DNA of 5,983 nt, from the NCBI GenBank assembly GCA_017992575.1, contig JAGOOJ010000037.1:1-5983 (forward strand), read 5' to 3'. The notes beneath the pieces were generated by a model that was not told the DNA's origin, ran no database searches, and worked only from the letters and a program-made list of their open reading frames with translations. Below, piece after piece: positions 1-4,676 of this stretch (position 1 is its first letter; each line of letters begins with the position of its first letter). The DNA comes from Candidatus Moraniibacteriota bacterium. GTDB lineage: Bacteria; Patescibacteriota; Minisyncoccia; Moranbacterales; UBA1568. The position numbers and the translations under genes were made by a program.

Positions 1-178
1 GTATATCACTGACACTGGTCGCTGATAAACCCGTCGTCTTGGGTATACAGACGCCTCCGACAATAGTCCAGTCACCCGCCGGCGCCGGGCAGGCGACCGC
101 CTGCACATACGAAGTCATACCCGCCACACCGCCTAAGACTACTCCTACTAAAACGAAGCTTCTCCAAGAAAAATTCAT
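1..178 (-). CDS. Pilin-like secreted small protein, partial (N-terminal 59 residues)
   Basis: The gene runs off the left edge, so only its first 59 residues are visible. Residues 1-29 look like a signal peptide: MNFSWR, then a Val/Gly/Leu-rich core, ending AVA before Cys30. A mature Cys-rich start follows, with Cys30 and Cys44 14 residues apart and probably able to form a disulfide. The segment GLSATSVSDI at residues 50-59 lines up with GLANTSISTL in the 127-aa pilin-like protein encoded just upstream, where it immediately precedes the first membrane helix. I therefore read this as a paralog with its membrane hairpin beyond the window. The start is the ATG at 178; an in-frame stop at 230-232 bars extension to any ATG, GTG or TTG. 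There is no Shine-Dalgarno within 20 nt; a GAGGAGAGGAG stretch lies about 40 nt upstream, too far to serve this ATG. A terminator at 246-286 separates it from the preceding gene, so it probably has its own promoter. The AVAC junction also loosely resembles a lipobox, but disulfide use is as likely. Confidence 0.72.
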   Translation of the reverse strand, partial: MNFSWRSFVLVGVVLGGVAGMTSYVQAVACPAPAGDWTIVGGVCIPKTTGLSATSVSDI

Positions 179-228
179 AGTGATTCTATTTTTATTTTTG
201 AGAAAAGTATCCGAGCTCCTCTCCTCGT

Positions 229-256
229 ATCATACCTGTTCCAGCAAAAAAAACAA
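229..256 (-). promoter_or_regulatory. Candidate promoter for the partial pilin-like gene
   Basis: On the minus strand TTGTTT (251-256) is followed after 16 nt by TATGAT (229-234). Transcription would start near 222, leaving a leader of about 45 nt before the ATG at 178. The -35 box overlaps the T-tract of the preceding terminator, so termination of one gene and initiation of the next would be packed into the same 50 bases. This is a motif match only. Confidence 0.4.
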
Positions 257-286
257 TCCCCAGTGGATTGATTCCACAAGGGATTG
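246..286 (-). terminator. Rho-independent terminator of the 127-aa pilin-like gene
   Basis: On the minus strand CAATCCC (280-286) pairs with GGGATTG (254-260). An inner stem TCCAC/GTGGA (273-277 with 263-267) closes a 5-nt loop across a 2x2 internal loop, and a run of eight T follows at once (246-253). It begins 21 nt after the stop codon at 308. This is a strong intrinsic terminator that makes the upstream gene an independent transcription unit. Confidence 0.85.
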
Positions 287-307
287 CTCTTAGGTAATTT
301 CCTAGCA

Positions 308-691
308 CTAGAACGTGTTGGAATCACCCACGAAAAAAGTCTTGGCTGCTGTCAAAACAACGAAACCGAGCAACGCCACGATGACACCGATAATCGAGTA
401 CATCATAGCGCTCTTGGCCTTGGTGATCTGATCATCATCCCCGGCAGCAGTGAGATAGAGGATACCCGAGATAACGAACCCAATAACCGCCAAAAATCCG
501 ACGATGCCGAGGAGCCAGTTCATGAGGTTAGTCATGAGCGTGCTGATACTAGTATTCGCCAAGCCAGAGTAACCAGCAGTGGTGTTAGCATTCGTCACTC
601 CGTCGTTCAAAGCCAAAGCCAAAGCGCTCAATGGAGCAAAAGCAACCACCATAGCAACCGCTCCGAACAGAACGTTTTTAATTTTATTCAT
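308..691 (-). CDS. Pilin-like protein, T4SS-pilin type, 127 aa (probable major subunit)
   Basis: This is a small secreted membrane protein of the kind annotated as type IV secretion pilin in Patescibacteria. Residues 1-26 or so form a signal peptide (MNKIKN, hydrophobic core, ALA sites). A short polar Asn/Thr-rich segment (29-40) follows, then GLANTSIS (43-50), a first membrane helix at about 57-82 with the conserved SGILYLTAAGD at its end, a charged loop containing DDDQITKAK (85-93) and a second helix at about 97-117. The core matches the neighbouring 95-aa and 157-aa proteins. The start is ATG 691, not the in-frame GTG at 700, because that GTG lies inside the Shine-Dalgarno. AAAGGAGGTGAG (696-707) places AGGAGG 8 nt from the ATG. 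The gene has its own -10 box and its own terminator, which suggests high, independent expression. A pilus or secretion/DNA-uptake role is inferred from the family; no ATPase or pilus-assembly gene is visible here. Confidence 0.82.
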   Translation of the reverse strand: MNKIKNVLFGAVAMVVAFAPLSALALALNDGVTNANTTAGYSGLANTSISTLMTNLMNWLLGIVGFLAVIGFVISGILYLTAAGDDDQITKAKSAMMYSIIGVIVALLGFVVLTAAKTFFVGDSNTF

Positions 692-695
692 AATT

Positions 696-707
696 CTCAC
701 CTCCTTT
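696..707 (-). promoter_or_regulatory. Consensus Shine-Dalgarno that sets the start of the 127-aa pilin-like gene
   Basis: AAAGGAGGTGAG reads almost perfectly against the 3' end of 16S rRNA, with AGGAGG at 700-705 and 8 nt to the ATG at 691. It is the only clear ribosome binding site in the window and rules out the overlapping GTG at 700 as the initiator. Confidence 0.85.
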
Positions 708-755
708 CAGTATGTTTATCCGGCCCATCCAGATGAACGTTTTCTTTTTCTTTTT

Positions 756-785
756 ATTATATTCGGAACAGCGATCCCTCAGGAA
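756..785 (-). promoter_or_regulatory. Promoter of the 127-aa pilin-like gene
   Basis: A perfect -10 hexamer TATAAT lies at 756-761 on the minus strand. The best -35 at 18-nt spacing is only TTCCTG (780-785), a poor match. Transcription would start near 749, giving a leader of nearly 60 nt that is A-rich at its 5' end and ends in the strong Shine-Dalgarno. The -10 box is convincing; the -35 is not. Confidence 0.5.
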
Positions 786-789
786 AAAA

Positions 790-1077
790 TTACGGAGACA
801 TGAGATTCCCAATCTGGGTCACTAGGAGTACTGCCCCTAAAATTATTGCGAGTCCTACCACACAGGCGAGTGCCCCCTGTTTGGCTACTCTCATACGCTG
901 TTCATCGCCACCCGCTGTGAGGTACCAGATACCCGACACTACTAATCCGATTATACCAACAACCCCGGCAATTGACAACAAGAACTGTAACGTATTCACC
1001 AGCACCCTACCGAGAGGCACCGCGTCTTCAATCGTTCCGGCAGCCGAGGCGACTGATACAAGAGAAAAAAATTCCAT
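790..1077 (-). CDS. Pilin-like two-helix membrane protein, 95 aa
   Basis: This is the smallest of the pilin-like proteins here. It has a very short N-terminal leader (MEFFSLVSVASAAG, no positive charge), an amphipathic stretch GTIEDAVPLGRVLVNTLQ, a first membrane helix at about 31-53 ending in VVSGIWYLTAGGD, a loop with Arg and Lys (EQRMRVAKQG, 59-68) and a second helix at about 70-87. Its core lines up with the 127-aa protein (VISGILYLTAAGD ... AK ... G). The start is ATG 1075-1077; the frame upstream contains only a stop at 1096-1098 and no ATG, GTG or TTG. There is no Shine-Dalgarno. It lies 18 nt after the 157-aa gene and is presumably co-transcribed with it. No hairpin terminator follows, only a TTTTTT tract just after the stop, so transcripts may read on into the 127-aa gene. 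A structural pilin-like role is inferred from the shared core. Confidence 0.75.
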   Translation of the reverse strand: MEFFSLVSVASAAGTIEDAVPLGRVLVNTLQFLLSIAGVVGIIGLVVSGIWYLTAGGDEQRMRVAKQGALACVVGLAIILGAVLLVTQIGNLMSP

Positions 1078-1095
1078 ATTCTCTGCGACGATGAA

Positions 1096-1569
1096 TTATT
1101 TTTTGGCAGCGTTAGAACTCTGATCACACGCAAATGAGAATGTCCCACCTTTTACTAGCCCACCGAGTGGTTTGGTAGCATCAGCGTTACTGACCAATAT
1201 CGTCAATACCGTATTGACGATGAGCCAGGCAGACAACATGATACCGAAACCAATCATAGAAGCAAGAATACCACCCTTGGCTGTTTGCATCATCCCCGGA
1301 TTACCAGCTGACACCACGTAGAGCACAGCCATAGCAAACATGACCGTAATAGCGATAACCGTCATCACACCGAGACCCCATTTAATCAGGTTATTGCCAG
1401 CTACAACGATGTGACAGACGGTGCAGGGCGCAGATTCGTCCATAGGGAGGGGTGTCGCAACATCATCATTGGTCAGACCACAGGGGATGAGACCCGCTAC
1501 TGCAACCTGCGGAGTAAACGCAACGAATATTCCGACAACAAAGAGAAGGCTAACAAAAATATGTTTCAT
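1096..1569 (-). CDS. Pilin-like membrane protein with four cysteines, 157 aa
   Basis: This is the first gene of the pilin cluster. Residues 1-25 are a signal peptide (MKHIF, hydrophobic core, ending AVA before GLIPCG). The extracytoplasmic part carries Cys30, then Cys49 and Cys52 in the motif PCTVCH (48-53). A first membrane helix at about 61-86 ends in VLYVVSAGNP, then a loop with TAKGG, a second helix at about 100-126 (including SAWLIVNT), and a C-terminal tail of about 30 residues with Cys148. The LIPCG/CTxC start and AGNP plus AWLIxNT core are hallmarks I associate with a widespread Patescibacteria pilin-like family, from memory. Cysteines probably pair as disulfides outside the cell. The frame upstream of ATG 1569 reaches a stop without another usable start. 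Spacing suggests a two-gene operon with the 95-aa gene from the promoter at 1600-1629. There is no Shine-Dalgarno at usable distance (AGGA sits about 18 nt away). Confidence 0.8.
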   Translation of the reverse strand: MKHIFVSLLFVVGIFVAFTPQVAVAGLIPCGLTNDDVATPLPMDESAPCTVCHIVVAGNNLIKWGLGVMTVIAITVMFAMAVLYVVSAGNPGMMQTAKGGILASMIGFGIMLSAWLIVNTVLTILVSNADATKPLGGLVKGGTFSFACDQSSNAAKK

Positions 1570-1599
1570 AGACGGAGAATAAATTTCCTGAACACCGTT

Positions 1600-1629
1600 A
1601 TTTTATCACGAGAAAAGAGAAAAGAACAA
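1600..1629 (-). promoter_or_regulatory. Promoter of the 157-aa/95-aa pilin-like operon
   Basis: On the minus strand TTGTTC (1624-1629) is followed after 18 nt by TAAAAT (1600-1605), with a TG one base upstream of the -10 (extended -10, TGnTAAAAT). Transcription would start near 1593, giving a leader of about 24 nt. It lies just after the typA terminator, as expected for a new transcription unit. Confidence 0.55.
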
Positions 1630-1631
1630 TC

Positions 1632-1648
1632 TTTTGTTTCAAACAAAA
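1632..1648. repeat. 17-bp palindrome next to the pilin operon promoter
   Basis: TTTTGTTT (1632-1639) and AAACAAAA (1641-1648) form a perfect inverted repeat around one central base. It sits directly upstream of the candidate -35 box at 1624-1629 and overlaps the T-tract of the typA terminator. The one-base centre makes an RNA hairpin unlikely, so a protein-binding operator, or simply A/T-rich promoter DNA, are the two readings. Confidence 0.35.
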
Positions 1649-1671
1649 AACTGCTTCTTCAGAAGCAGTTT
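1645..1671 (-). terminator. Rho-independent terminator of typA
   Basis: On the minus strand AAACTGCTTC (1662-1671) and GAAGCAGTTT (1648-1657) form a perfect 10-bp stem with a TGAA loop, running into T residues (1645-1650). It begins 16 nt after the typA stop codon and insulates the pilin operon from typA. Confidence 0.88.
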
Positions 1672-1687
1672 CGAAAAGATCAGGCTC

Positions 1688-3475
1688 TTATTTTTTTCTG
1701 CCTGCTTTGGTACGATCAGTTTCTGTCAAAAACTGTTTGCGCAGACGAGTACTCTTCGGAGTCACTTCCAGGTATTCGTCTCCCAGAATAATTTCCAAGC
1801 CCCGCTCAATAGTAATTTCGAGCGGTGGCACGAGTTTGATCGCTTCATCAGTACCAGAAGAACGCATGTTACTCATGGCCTTGCCCTTGATCGGGTTCAC
1901 AGCCATATCCGTTCCCTTGGCCACATTTCCCACCACCATACCCTCATACACTTCCGTTGATGGAGCGATGTAGAGCACTCCGCGGGACTGGAGGTTATTG
2001 AGCGAAAACGCCAGAGCCTTGCCGGTAGCCATGGAGACCATTGATCCAGCCTCTCGAGACTTGATCTCGCCGGCATAGGGACGGAATCCCAAAACGCGAG
2101 AATAGAGCGTCCCCTCACCGCGGGTATCCACCATAAATTCTCCTCGATAGCCAAGGAGTCCACGAGTAGGGACCTCGAAAATGAGCCGAGTGTAGCCACC
2201 AGATCCCTCTTTCATTTCCATCATGATACCCTTGCGCTTGCCCATCTTTTCAATGACGGTACCAGATACTTCGAGCGGGCACTCCACGGTTACCTCCTCG
2301 AATGGCTCAGACTTGACCCCCTCTACATCCTTGATGATGACTTGGGGTTGCGAAACCTGGACTTCATAGCCTTCGCGACGCATATTTTCGAGTAGGATAG
2401 CCACATGCAACTCTCCTCGACCATACACCTTGTAGTGATCATCAGAAAAATCAATTTTCAATCCAACGTTTATTTCCAGTTCTTTTTCGAGACGTTCTCG
2501 GAGTTGTTTATTGGTGACATACTTTCCTTCACGACCCGCAAATGGCGAATCATTGACCAAAAAATTGAGCGAGATAGTCGGTTCATCGATAGCAATGATG
2601 GGCAACAGTTCCTGAAAATGCGTGGCGCAAATCGTATCACCGATATCGATGTTGGGCAGTCCTGCAATCATGACGATATCCCCCGCTTCCGCAACGGTGG
2701 CCTCTACTCGCTCTAAACCACGAAAGGTAAAGAGTTTCACGATACGTCCGGTCTCACTTTTCCCGGTGACACTACGCACCAACACTTGATCGTTAACCCG
2801 CAGTGTTCCTTCGTATACCCGAGCCACCGCCAAACGGCCAACAAAATTATCGTATCCGAGATTAAATGGCTGAGCTCGGAGCGGTTCATCAATATTATGT
2901 GAAGCGGCTGGCACTTTTTCCAAAATAGTATCGAGGAGTGGCGAGAGATCAGTCCCTTCTTCTTCGAGGGTTAACTTGGCAATACCCTGACGAGCGATAG
3001 CGTAGACCACTTTGAAATCAAGCTGTTCGTCACTGGCCCCTAAATCCAAGAAGAGTTCGAATACCATTTCTTTTACCTCTTCTGGGCGGGCAGCCGGTTT
3101 ATCAATCTTGTTCAATACCACGATCGGTCGCAGTCCGAGTTCGAGTGACTTCTTCAACACAAAACGCGTCTGAGGCATCGGCCCCTCCTGAGCATCCACC
3201 ACCAAAACAACACTGTCGATGGAACGAAGCACTCGTTCTACCTCAGATCCGAAATCAGCGTGCCCCGGGGTATCAACAATATTGACCTTGGTATCTTTAT
3301 AGAACAGAGCAGCATTTTTGGCATAAATCGTAATTCCTCGTTCCTGTTCCAATGCATTGGAATCCATAGAAACGCTGTCCGAGGTTACCATACCCGTTTG
3401 GCGCATCAAAGCATCAGTCAAAGTTGTTTTGCCATGGTCAACGTGAGCGATGATGGCGATATTTCTAATTTCCAT
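1688..3475 (-). CDS. typA: Ribosome-associated GTPase TypA/BipA
   Basis: TypA is a translational GTPase that binds the 70S ribosome and supports ribosome assembly and growth under stress. At 595 aa it is near the family's usual length of about 600. The G domain has AHVDHGKT (10-17, P-loop), RGITI (46-50, switch I), DTPGH (68-72) and NKID (122-125). The family sequence GPMPQTRF (98-105) follows the third motif, and DEQLDF (149-154) precedes the fifth. The G5 loop reads YAIARQG where the E. coli protein has, from memory, YASALNG. A beta-barrel domain II occupies about residues 200-290, then the EF-G-like domains III and V (with GRGELHVAILLENMRREG about 350-370 and PTRGLLGYR at about 440) and the TypA-specific C-terminal domain with its basic tail. 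The start ATG 3475 gives the conserved MEIRNIAIIAHVDHGKT beginning; a TGA nine codons upstream blocks extension. No Shine-Dalgarno precedes it. A strong terminator follows. Confidence 0.97.
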   Translation of the reverse strand: MEIRNIAIIAHVDHGKTTLTDALMRQTGMVTSDSVSMDSNALEQERGITIYAKNAALFYKDTKVNIVDTPGHADFGSEVERVLRSIDSVVLVVDAQEGPMPQTRFVLKKSLELGLRPIVVLNKIDKPAARPEEVKEMVFELFLDLGASDEQLDFKVVYAIARQGIAKLTLEEEGTDLSPLLDTILEKVPAASHNIDEPLRAQPFNLGYDNFVGRLAVARVYEGTLRVNDQVLVRSVTGKSETGRIVKLFTFRGLERVEATVAEAGDIVMIAGLPNIDIGDTICATHFQELLPIIAIDEPTISLNFLVNDSPFAGREGKYVTNKQLRERLEKELEINVGLKIDFSDDHYKVYGRGELHVAILLENMRREGYEVQVSQPQVIIKDVEGVKSEPFEEVTVECPLEVSGTVIEKMGKRKGIMMEMKEGSGGYTRLIFEVPTRGLLGYRGEFMVDTRGEGTLYSRVLGFRPYAGEIKSREAGSMVSMATGKALAFSLNNLQSRGVLYIAPSTEVYEGMVVGNVAKGTDMAVNPIKGKAMSNMRSSGTDEAIKLVPPLEITIERGLEIILGDEYLEVTPKSTRLRKQFLTETDRTKAGRKK

Positions 3476-3516
3476 AGGACGGTATACTTTAAATTGAAAT
3501 ACTCACCTCAAGGTCG

Positions 3517-3538
3517 AAAAAAGGCGTTTTTCACGCCT
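3517..3538 (-). terminator. Intrinsic terminator between the SET gene and typA
   Basis: On the minus strand AGGCGT (3533-3538) pairs with ACGCCT (3522-3527) around a 5-nt GAAAA loop, followed by TTTTTT. It lies 85 nt after the stop of the SET-domain gene and 42 nt before the typA ATG. The stem is short, so termination could be partial. A promoter-like sequence lies upstream of it (3566-3594), so it may also act within the typA leader. Confidence 0.7.
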
Positions 3539-3565
3539 ACAACTACAAGATGTCGTATCCCTGAT

Positions 3566-3594
3566 ACTATACCTGATAAGGCTTGTTTGTGCAA
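3566..3594 (-). promoter_or_regulatory. Candidate typA promoter upstream of the terminator hairpin
   Basis: TTGCAC (3589-3594) and TATAGT (3566-3571) are separated by 17 nt on the minus strand. Transcription would start near 3559, about 20 nt before the hairpin at 3517-3538, leaving a typA leader of about 84 nt that contains a terminator-like structure. A weaker alternative -10 (TATACC, 3480-3485) lies after the hairpin, 5 nt from the typA ATG. Confidence 0.45.
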
Positions 3595-3622
3595 GTACCC
3601 CTTACTCCTCTCCAAGAAACAA

Positions 3623-4027
3623 TCAAGCGACAGCAATGCACTTCACACAGCGACAGCCGATCTGTTTGATAAAGCCCTCGAAATGATCCTTACCGTAGTG
3701 ATACGTGATTTCCTCCCCTTCAGGGATAGATCTCTTGGCTACGATAAAAATGCGACCCCGACGGTTGAGTGCTTCACAGTTCGGGCGACAGGAATGATTG
3801 GCATAGCGGGCAGTATTGTACCGCGGACTGCCATCAATATCCCACTTGGTATTGATATTGAACATATAACGGTTCTCTCTGGTGTCGCCAATTGCTGTTG
3901 GAATCCGTTCACCGACATATTCAATAAGAGTTGTCCCCTTCATTATTGGTACCACTGCAAAAAGTCCCAATCCTGCCCGAGAACGCTTCACCCGAATATA
4001 TGGAGAATGTGTTTTGGATACAGCCAT
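3623..4027 (-). CDS. Small SET-domain protein, putative protein-lysine methyltransferase, 134 aa
   Basis: SET enzymes transfer methyl groups from S-adenosylmethionine to lysine side chains of proteins. The protein is essentially a bare SET domain. RAGLGLFA (17-24) is the GxG cofactor loop near the N-terminus, and KGTTLIEYVGE (30-40) is the early strand region. DIDGS (63-67) corresponds to the substrate/inhibitory-strand region. RYANHSCRPN (74-83) carries the NHSC pseudoknot motif, and GEEITYHYG (104-112) holds the catalytic Tyr strand. CRCVKC (125-130), with Cys80 of NHSC, matches the post-SET zinc cluster. All key motifs are present, so activity is plausible; the target is unknown. I take ATG 4027. 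An in-frame ATG at 4156 would add 43 residues unlike SET N-termini and would lie across the divergent cupredoxin promoter. No Shine-Dalgarno is visible at 4027. The gene lies upstream of typA and divergent from the cupredoxin gene. Confidence 0.88.
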   Translation of the reverse strand: MAVSKTHSPYIRVKRSRAGLGLFAVVPIMKGTTLIEYVGERIPTAIGDTRENRYMFNINTKWDIDGSPRYNTARYANHSCRPNCEALNRRGRIFIVAKRSIPEGEEITYHYGKDHFEGFIKQIGCRCVKCIAVA

Positions 4028-4105
4028 AGTAAGATTCAATTTAATACAGAGAATACCCACAGTACCAGAAATACCAAGGCAAATCAAGTCTCCAGGAAAG
4101 GAGCC

Positions 4106-4134
4106 TTGAGAGCTGAGAGCAAATGTACTATACT
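4106..4134 (+). promoter_or_regulatory. Promoter of the cupredoxin gene
   Basis: TTGAGA (4106-4111) and TATACT (4129-4134) are separated by exactly 17 nt, each one base from consensus, the best promoter match in the window. Transcription would start near 4141, giving a leader of about 29 nt that is almost all A and T and has no Shine-Dalgarno. Confidence 0.65.
4107..4120. repeat. Tandem TGAGAGC repeat over the cupredoxin -35 box
   Basis: Two exact copies of TGAGAGC abut at 4107-4113 and 4114-4120; the first overlaps the -35 hexamer of the cupredoxin promoter. A small inverted repeat CTCC...GGAG lies nearby at 4090-4103. The position would suit a regulator acting on one or both divergent genes, but 7-bp repeats can arise by chance. 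Confidence 0.4.
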
Positions 4135-4169
4135 CACGAAAGATATAAGTAAACAATAATATAATAACT

Positions 4170-4580
4170 ATGGGGAAAGCTCTTGGTGTCGTCGTGATTA
4201 TCGCGGTCGCTTTTATCGGTTACTCGCTGTTTCAAAAAAGTAAGGTCGCCAATACTGAACCAGATACAAAGGATCTGACCATGAAAGCCACTGGTCCAGT
4301 AAAAGAATTTACGACCACAGCCTACTATGATGAAACCGGCGTGTGGTACTCACTCAAAGAAATACGCGTAAAGAAAGGGGATACCGTTCGAGTCATGGCC
4401 ACCAACACCAAAGGCATGCATGACTTCGTTATTGATGAGTTCGGTGTCAAAAAAGAACTCCCTATGAATGAAGCAGTGACTATCGAATTTACCGCTGACA
4501 AGACTGGTGAGTTTATCTACTACTGTTCAAAGCCAGGCCATCGGGACAAGGGCCAGTGGGGAAAACTGATTGTTGAGTAA
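4170..4580 (+). CDS. Membrane-anchored cupredoxin (type 1 copper protein), 136 aa
   Basis: This is a single-domain blue-copper-type electron carrier or copper-binding protein, held outside the membrane. Residues 4-20 form one hydrophobic segment after MGK, best read as an uncleaved N-terminal anchor. A polar linker follows to about 44, then the cupredoxin fold (45-136), including VKKGDTVRV (67-75). The copper ligands can be placed as His84 (MHDF), Cys119 and His124 (YYCSKPGHRDKGQW), with Gln129 where Met usually sits. The spacing Cys-x4-His-x4-Gln is the one I recall for stellacyanins, while rusticyanin has Met at the same distance. A Gln ligand generally lowers the redox potential. The partner is unknown; no oxidase or other respiratory gene is in view. 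The gene has a good promoter at 4106-4134, an A/T-rich leader without Shine-Dalgarno, and a terminator 13 nt after its stop. The divergent neighbour is the SET gene. Confidence 0.9.
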   Translation: MGKALGVVVIIAVAFIGYSLFQKSKVANTEPDTKDLTMKATGPVKEFTTTAYYDETGVWYSLKEIRVKKGDTVRVMATNTKGMHDFVIDEFGVKKELPMNEAVTIEFTADKTGEFIYYCSKPGHRDKGQWGKLIVE

Positions 4581-4592
4581 ACATTCTCTTCC

Positions 4593-4628
4593 TATCAAAA
4601 AACAGCCTCTCCAGGCTGTTTTTTGATA
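4593..4628. terminator. Bidirectional terminator between convergent cupredoxin and ABC permease genes
   Basis: Arms 4593-4608 and 4613-4628 are perfect 16-bp complements around a CTCC loop. The GC-rich tip (CAGCCT/AGGCTG) is flanked by six A on the left and six T on the right, so it terminates from either direction. It lies 12 nt after the cupredoxin stop and about 48 nt after the permease stop. Confidence 0.92.
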
Positions 4629-4676
4629 TCCGTTACTCAAAACACCACAATGGCGATGAGTGTTCTCAATTACTCT

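Noticed and set aside
692..700. GTG start at 700 for the 127-aa pilin-like protein
   Set aside because: The GTG lies inside the AGGAGGTGAG Shine-Dalgarno, which instead positions ATG 691.
1897..2199. A 100-aa minus-strand frame inside typA
   Set aside because: It is out of frame with typA, has low-complexity Arg/Ser-rich translation and no start signal. It is a shadow frame.
3489..3506. A five-codon GTG-started minicistron in the typA leader, after GAG
   Set aside because: It would fit a translation-coupled attenuator but lies after, not before, the hairpin, has a weak start, and any short window yields such frames by chance.
3603..3625. Alternative genetic code with TGA as glycine, as in Gracilibacteria and SR1
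   Set aside because: TGA ends the SET gene right after a complete post-SET cluster and ends the ABC ATPase in a standard ATGA overlap. No long gene has an in-frame TGA that would need recoding.
4028..4156. A 43-residue N-terminal extension of the SET protein from ATG 4156
   Set aside because: The added residues do not resemble SET N-termini and would require the gene to start across the divergent cupredoxin promoter. ATG 4027 gives a compact, complete SET domain.
3260..4159. A 299-aa plus-strand open frame opposite the typA start, the SET gene and the region between them
   Set aside because: It crosses two well-supported minus-strand genes, a terminator and a promoter, and its translation has no recognisable domain. 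It is an antisense shadow.
4641..4664. AACAC...GTGTT inverted repeat just after the permease stop
   Set aside because: Five base pairs around a loop of more than ten bases with no T-tract; the perfect 16-bp bidirectional terminator next to it is sufficient.
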